Source: CAZVPF01 sp964628195 (GTDB taxonomy: Bacteria > Planctomycetota > Phycisphaerae > Sedimentisphaerales > Anaerohalosphaeraceae). Taken from it: 64,000 bases of DNA. Position numbers and translations under genes: made by a program. Under the pieces are notes generated by a model. That model saw only the letters and a program-made list of their open reading frames with translations. It was not told the DNA's origin and did not search any database. The first letter of the stretch is position 1, and each line of letters begins with the position of its first letter. Of this stretch, positions 63,111 through 64,000 are shown in pieces. Location of the stretch: the NCBI GenBank assembly GCA_964628195.1, contig CAZVPF010000010.1, forward strand, positions 1 to 64,000. Reading direction: 5' to 3'.

Positions 63111-64000
63111 CTATTTTACCAGTTCGGGCAGGAGTGTGATTATTTTCGGAAACAGCATAAGAAGTATTATGCAGACAATGTAAGCAGGCAAAAACATCGT
63201 CACACCCTTAAATACATCCTTCAGCGACACGTCCCGGGCCATTCCGCCGACAACGTAGGTCGTCGCCCCCACCGGCGGCGTGATCGCGCCCAGTGTCGTT
63301 ATCACGGTAATGCTCACACCGAACCATATCGGGTCATAGCCCAGCGTATCGGCGACGGGGAAGAATATCGGTATCGTAAGAAGAAGCAGCGCAAGCGCGT
63401 CGACTATCGCACCGCCTATTATGTAAATTGCGAAGATGATCGCCATGATAACAAAGTTCGGCACAGGCAGCTCGACCACCCATGACGCGATGTTGTAAGG
63501 TATCCGAGTTACCGCCAGAAACTTGCCGAAGATGACCGCGCCGGTCACGATGGTAATCACCATGCACGACATGCGTATCGTGTCCTTCAGGGACGAAATT
63601 AGCCCCTTGAAAGTCAGCTTTCCCTGCACAAAGCCGATAATTATCGCGAAAAATGAACCCGCTGCCCCGGCTTCGGCGGGCGTGAAAAATCCGAAATAAA
63701 GCCCGAGTATAACCAGCAGAAACAACAGCGCCATTTCAAAAGCCCCGGGAAGGGCGAGTATTTTTTCGCCGAAGGTGCTTTTCGGCCCTGTCGGTCCCCA
63801 GCCGGGCCTGATACGGCAGATAACGTAGACGGTGAGCATCAGCATTACAGTAAGCACAAGCCCTGCCCCTATGCCGCCGTAAAACAGCTTTGCAATCGAC
63901 TGCTCCGTGGACAGGCCGATAACGATAAGCACAACGCTTGGCGGGATAACAACCCCCAGCGTGGAACCGGCTGCTATGGCGCCGGTGCTCAGCATCGGGT
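63111..64000 (-). CDS. TRAP transporter large permease, DctM type (partial)
   Basis: The N-terminal part lies beyond the window; ~295 C-terminal residues remain. Multiple membrane segments, with STGAIAAGSTLGVVIPPSVVLIVIG, LYFGFFTPAEAGAAGSFFAIIIG and TLGAITPPVGATTYVVG, are the DctM signatures. TRAP carriers take up organic acids (often C4-dicarboxylates, sialic acid or related sugars acids) with a periplasmic binding protein. The binding and small permease subunits would be upstream, outside the window. Confidence 0.93.
   Translation of the reverse strand, partial: PMLSTGAIAAGSTLGVVIPPSVVLIVIGLSTEQSIAKLFYGGIGAGLVLTVMLMLTVYVICRIRPGWGPTGPKSTFGEKILALPGAFEMALLFLLVILGLYFGFFTPAEAGAAGSFFAIIIGFVQGKLTFKGLISSLKDTIRMSCMVITIVTGAVIFGKFLAVTRIPYNIASWVVELPVPNFVIMAIIFAIYIIGGAIVDALALLLLTIPIFFPVADTLGYDPIWFGVSITVITTLGAITPPVGATTYVVGGMARDVSLKDVFKGVTMFLPAYIVCIILLMLFPKIITLLPELVK

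Overview
The window looks like a chromosomal segment of a diderm, LPS-making bacterium, most probably a member of the Planctomycetota, class Phycisphaerae. The case rests on a combination: an LpxC-FabZ fusion inside a bamA-ompH-lpxD-lpxC/fabZ-lpxA cluster, a PEP-CTERM-type secreted protein, the McsA/McsB pair, AddAB, glycan-active secreted proteins (sialidase-like, GHL10-like, GH130) and a tyrosine integrase of a type I associate with planctomycete elements. This is inference from gene content; there is no rRNA gene in the window.

Layout. 1-5800: tail of a histidine kinase, flavin reductase, proC, a secreted amidase, a LolA/RseB-like secreted protein, a MarR regulator and a sialidase-like lipoprotein. 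5967-15804 (minus strand): addB-addA, pyruvate kinase and 6-phosphofructokinase. 16158-19314 (plus strand): gap, pgk and rpe, so lower glycolysis sits on both sides of one intergenic region. 19500-29894: a tRNA-Arg(ACG) gene with an integrated element of about 10.3 kb. 30005-36025: small membrane and lipoprotein genes, a GIY-YIG protein, sixA, mcsB-mcsA, a nucleotidyltransferase and a GHL10-like hydrolase. 36433-43466: tRNA-Gln, glmU, prs, bL25, pth, then rpsF-ssb-rpsR-rplI-dnaB. 43475-50754: outer-membrane assembly and lipid A genes ending in a Gfo/Idh oxidoreductase. 50952-64000: envelope and redox genes (Spy-like, TlpA-like, MFS, PEP-CTERM, Cys-rich, TPR/Trx-like), a candidate structured RNA, a LOG-family protein, nth, dsbD, GH130 and the end of a TRAP permease.

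The most interesting feature is the integrated element. A 20-bp direct repeat (19553-19572 and 29875-29894) is the 3' part of tRNA-Arg and marks its ends. It carries an integrase, an Xis-like protein, a CHC2/Toprim/SF3 primase-helicase, an AlpA-like protein, an HGGxSTGP-type phage protein and several unknown ORFs, but I see no capsid, portal, tail or terminase gene. It therefore resembles a phage satellite or integrative plasmid. The integrase reading frame runs into the tRNA and stops there. If the circular form is rebuilt on paper, the same frame passes through the 20-bp core and continues for 61 codons into the far right end of the element. That end encodes a plausible integrase C-terminus. 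Integration would thus swap the enzyme's tail: about 489 aa in the circle, 434 aa when integrated.

A second highlight is 57861-58363: a perfect consensus promoter (TTGACA, 17 nt, TATAAT) followed by about 470 nt rich in hairpins, one with a CU-rich loop containing CTCCTCC, and ending at a strong intrinsic terminator. No convincing protein gene explains it. It is a good candidate for an unrecognised stable RNA.
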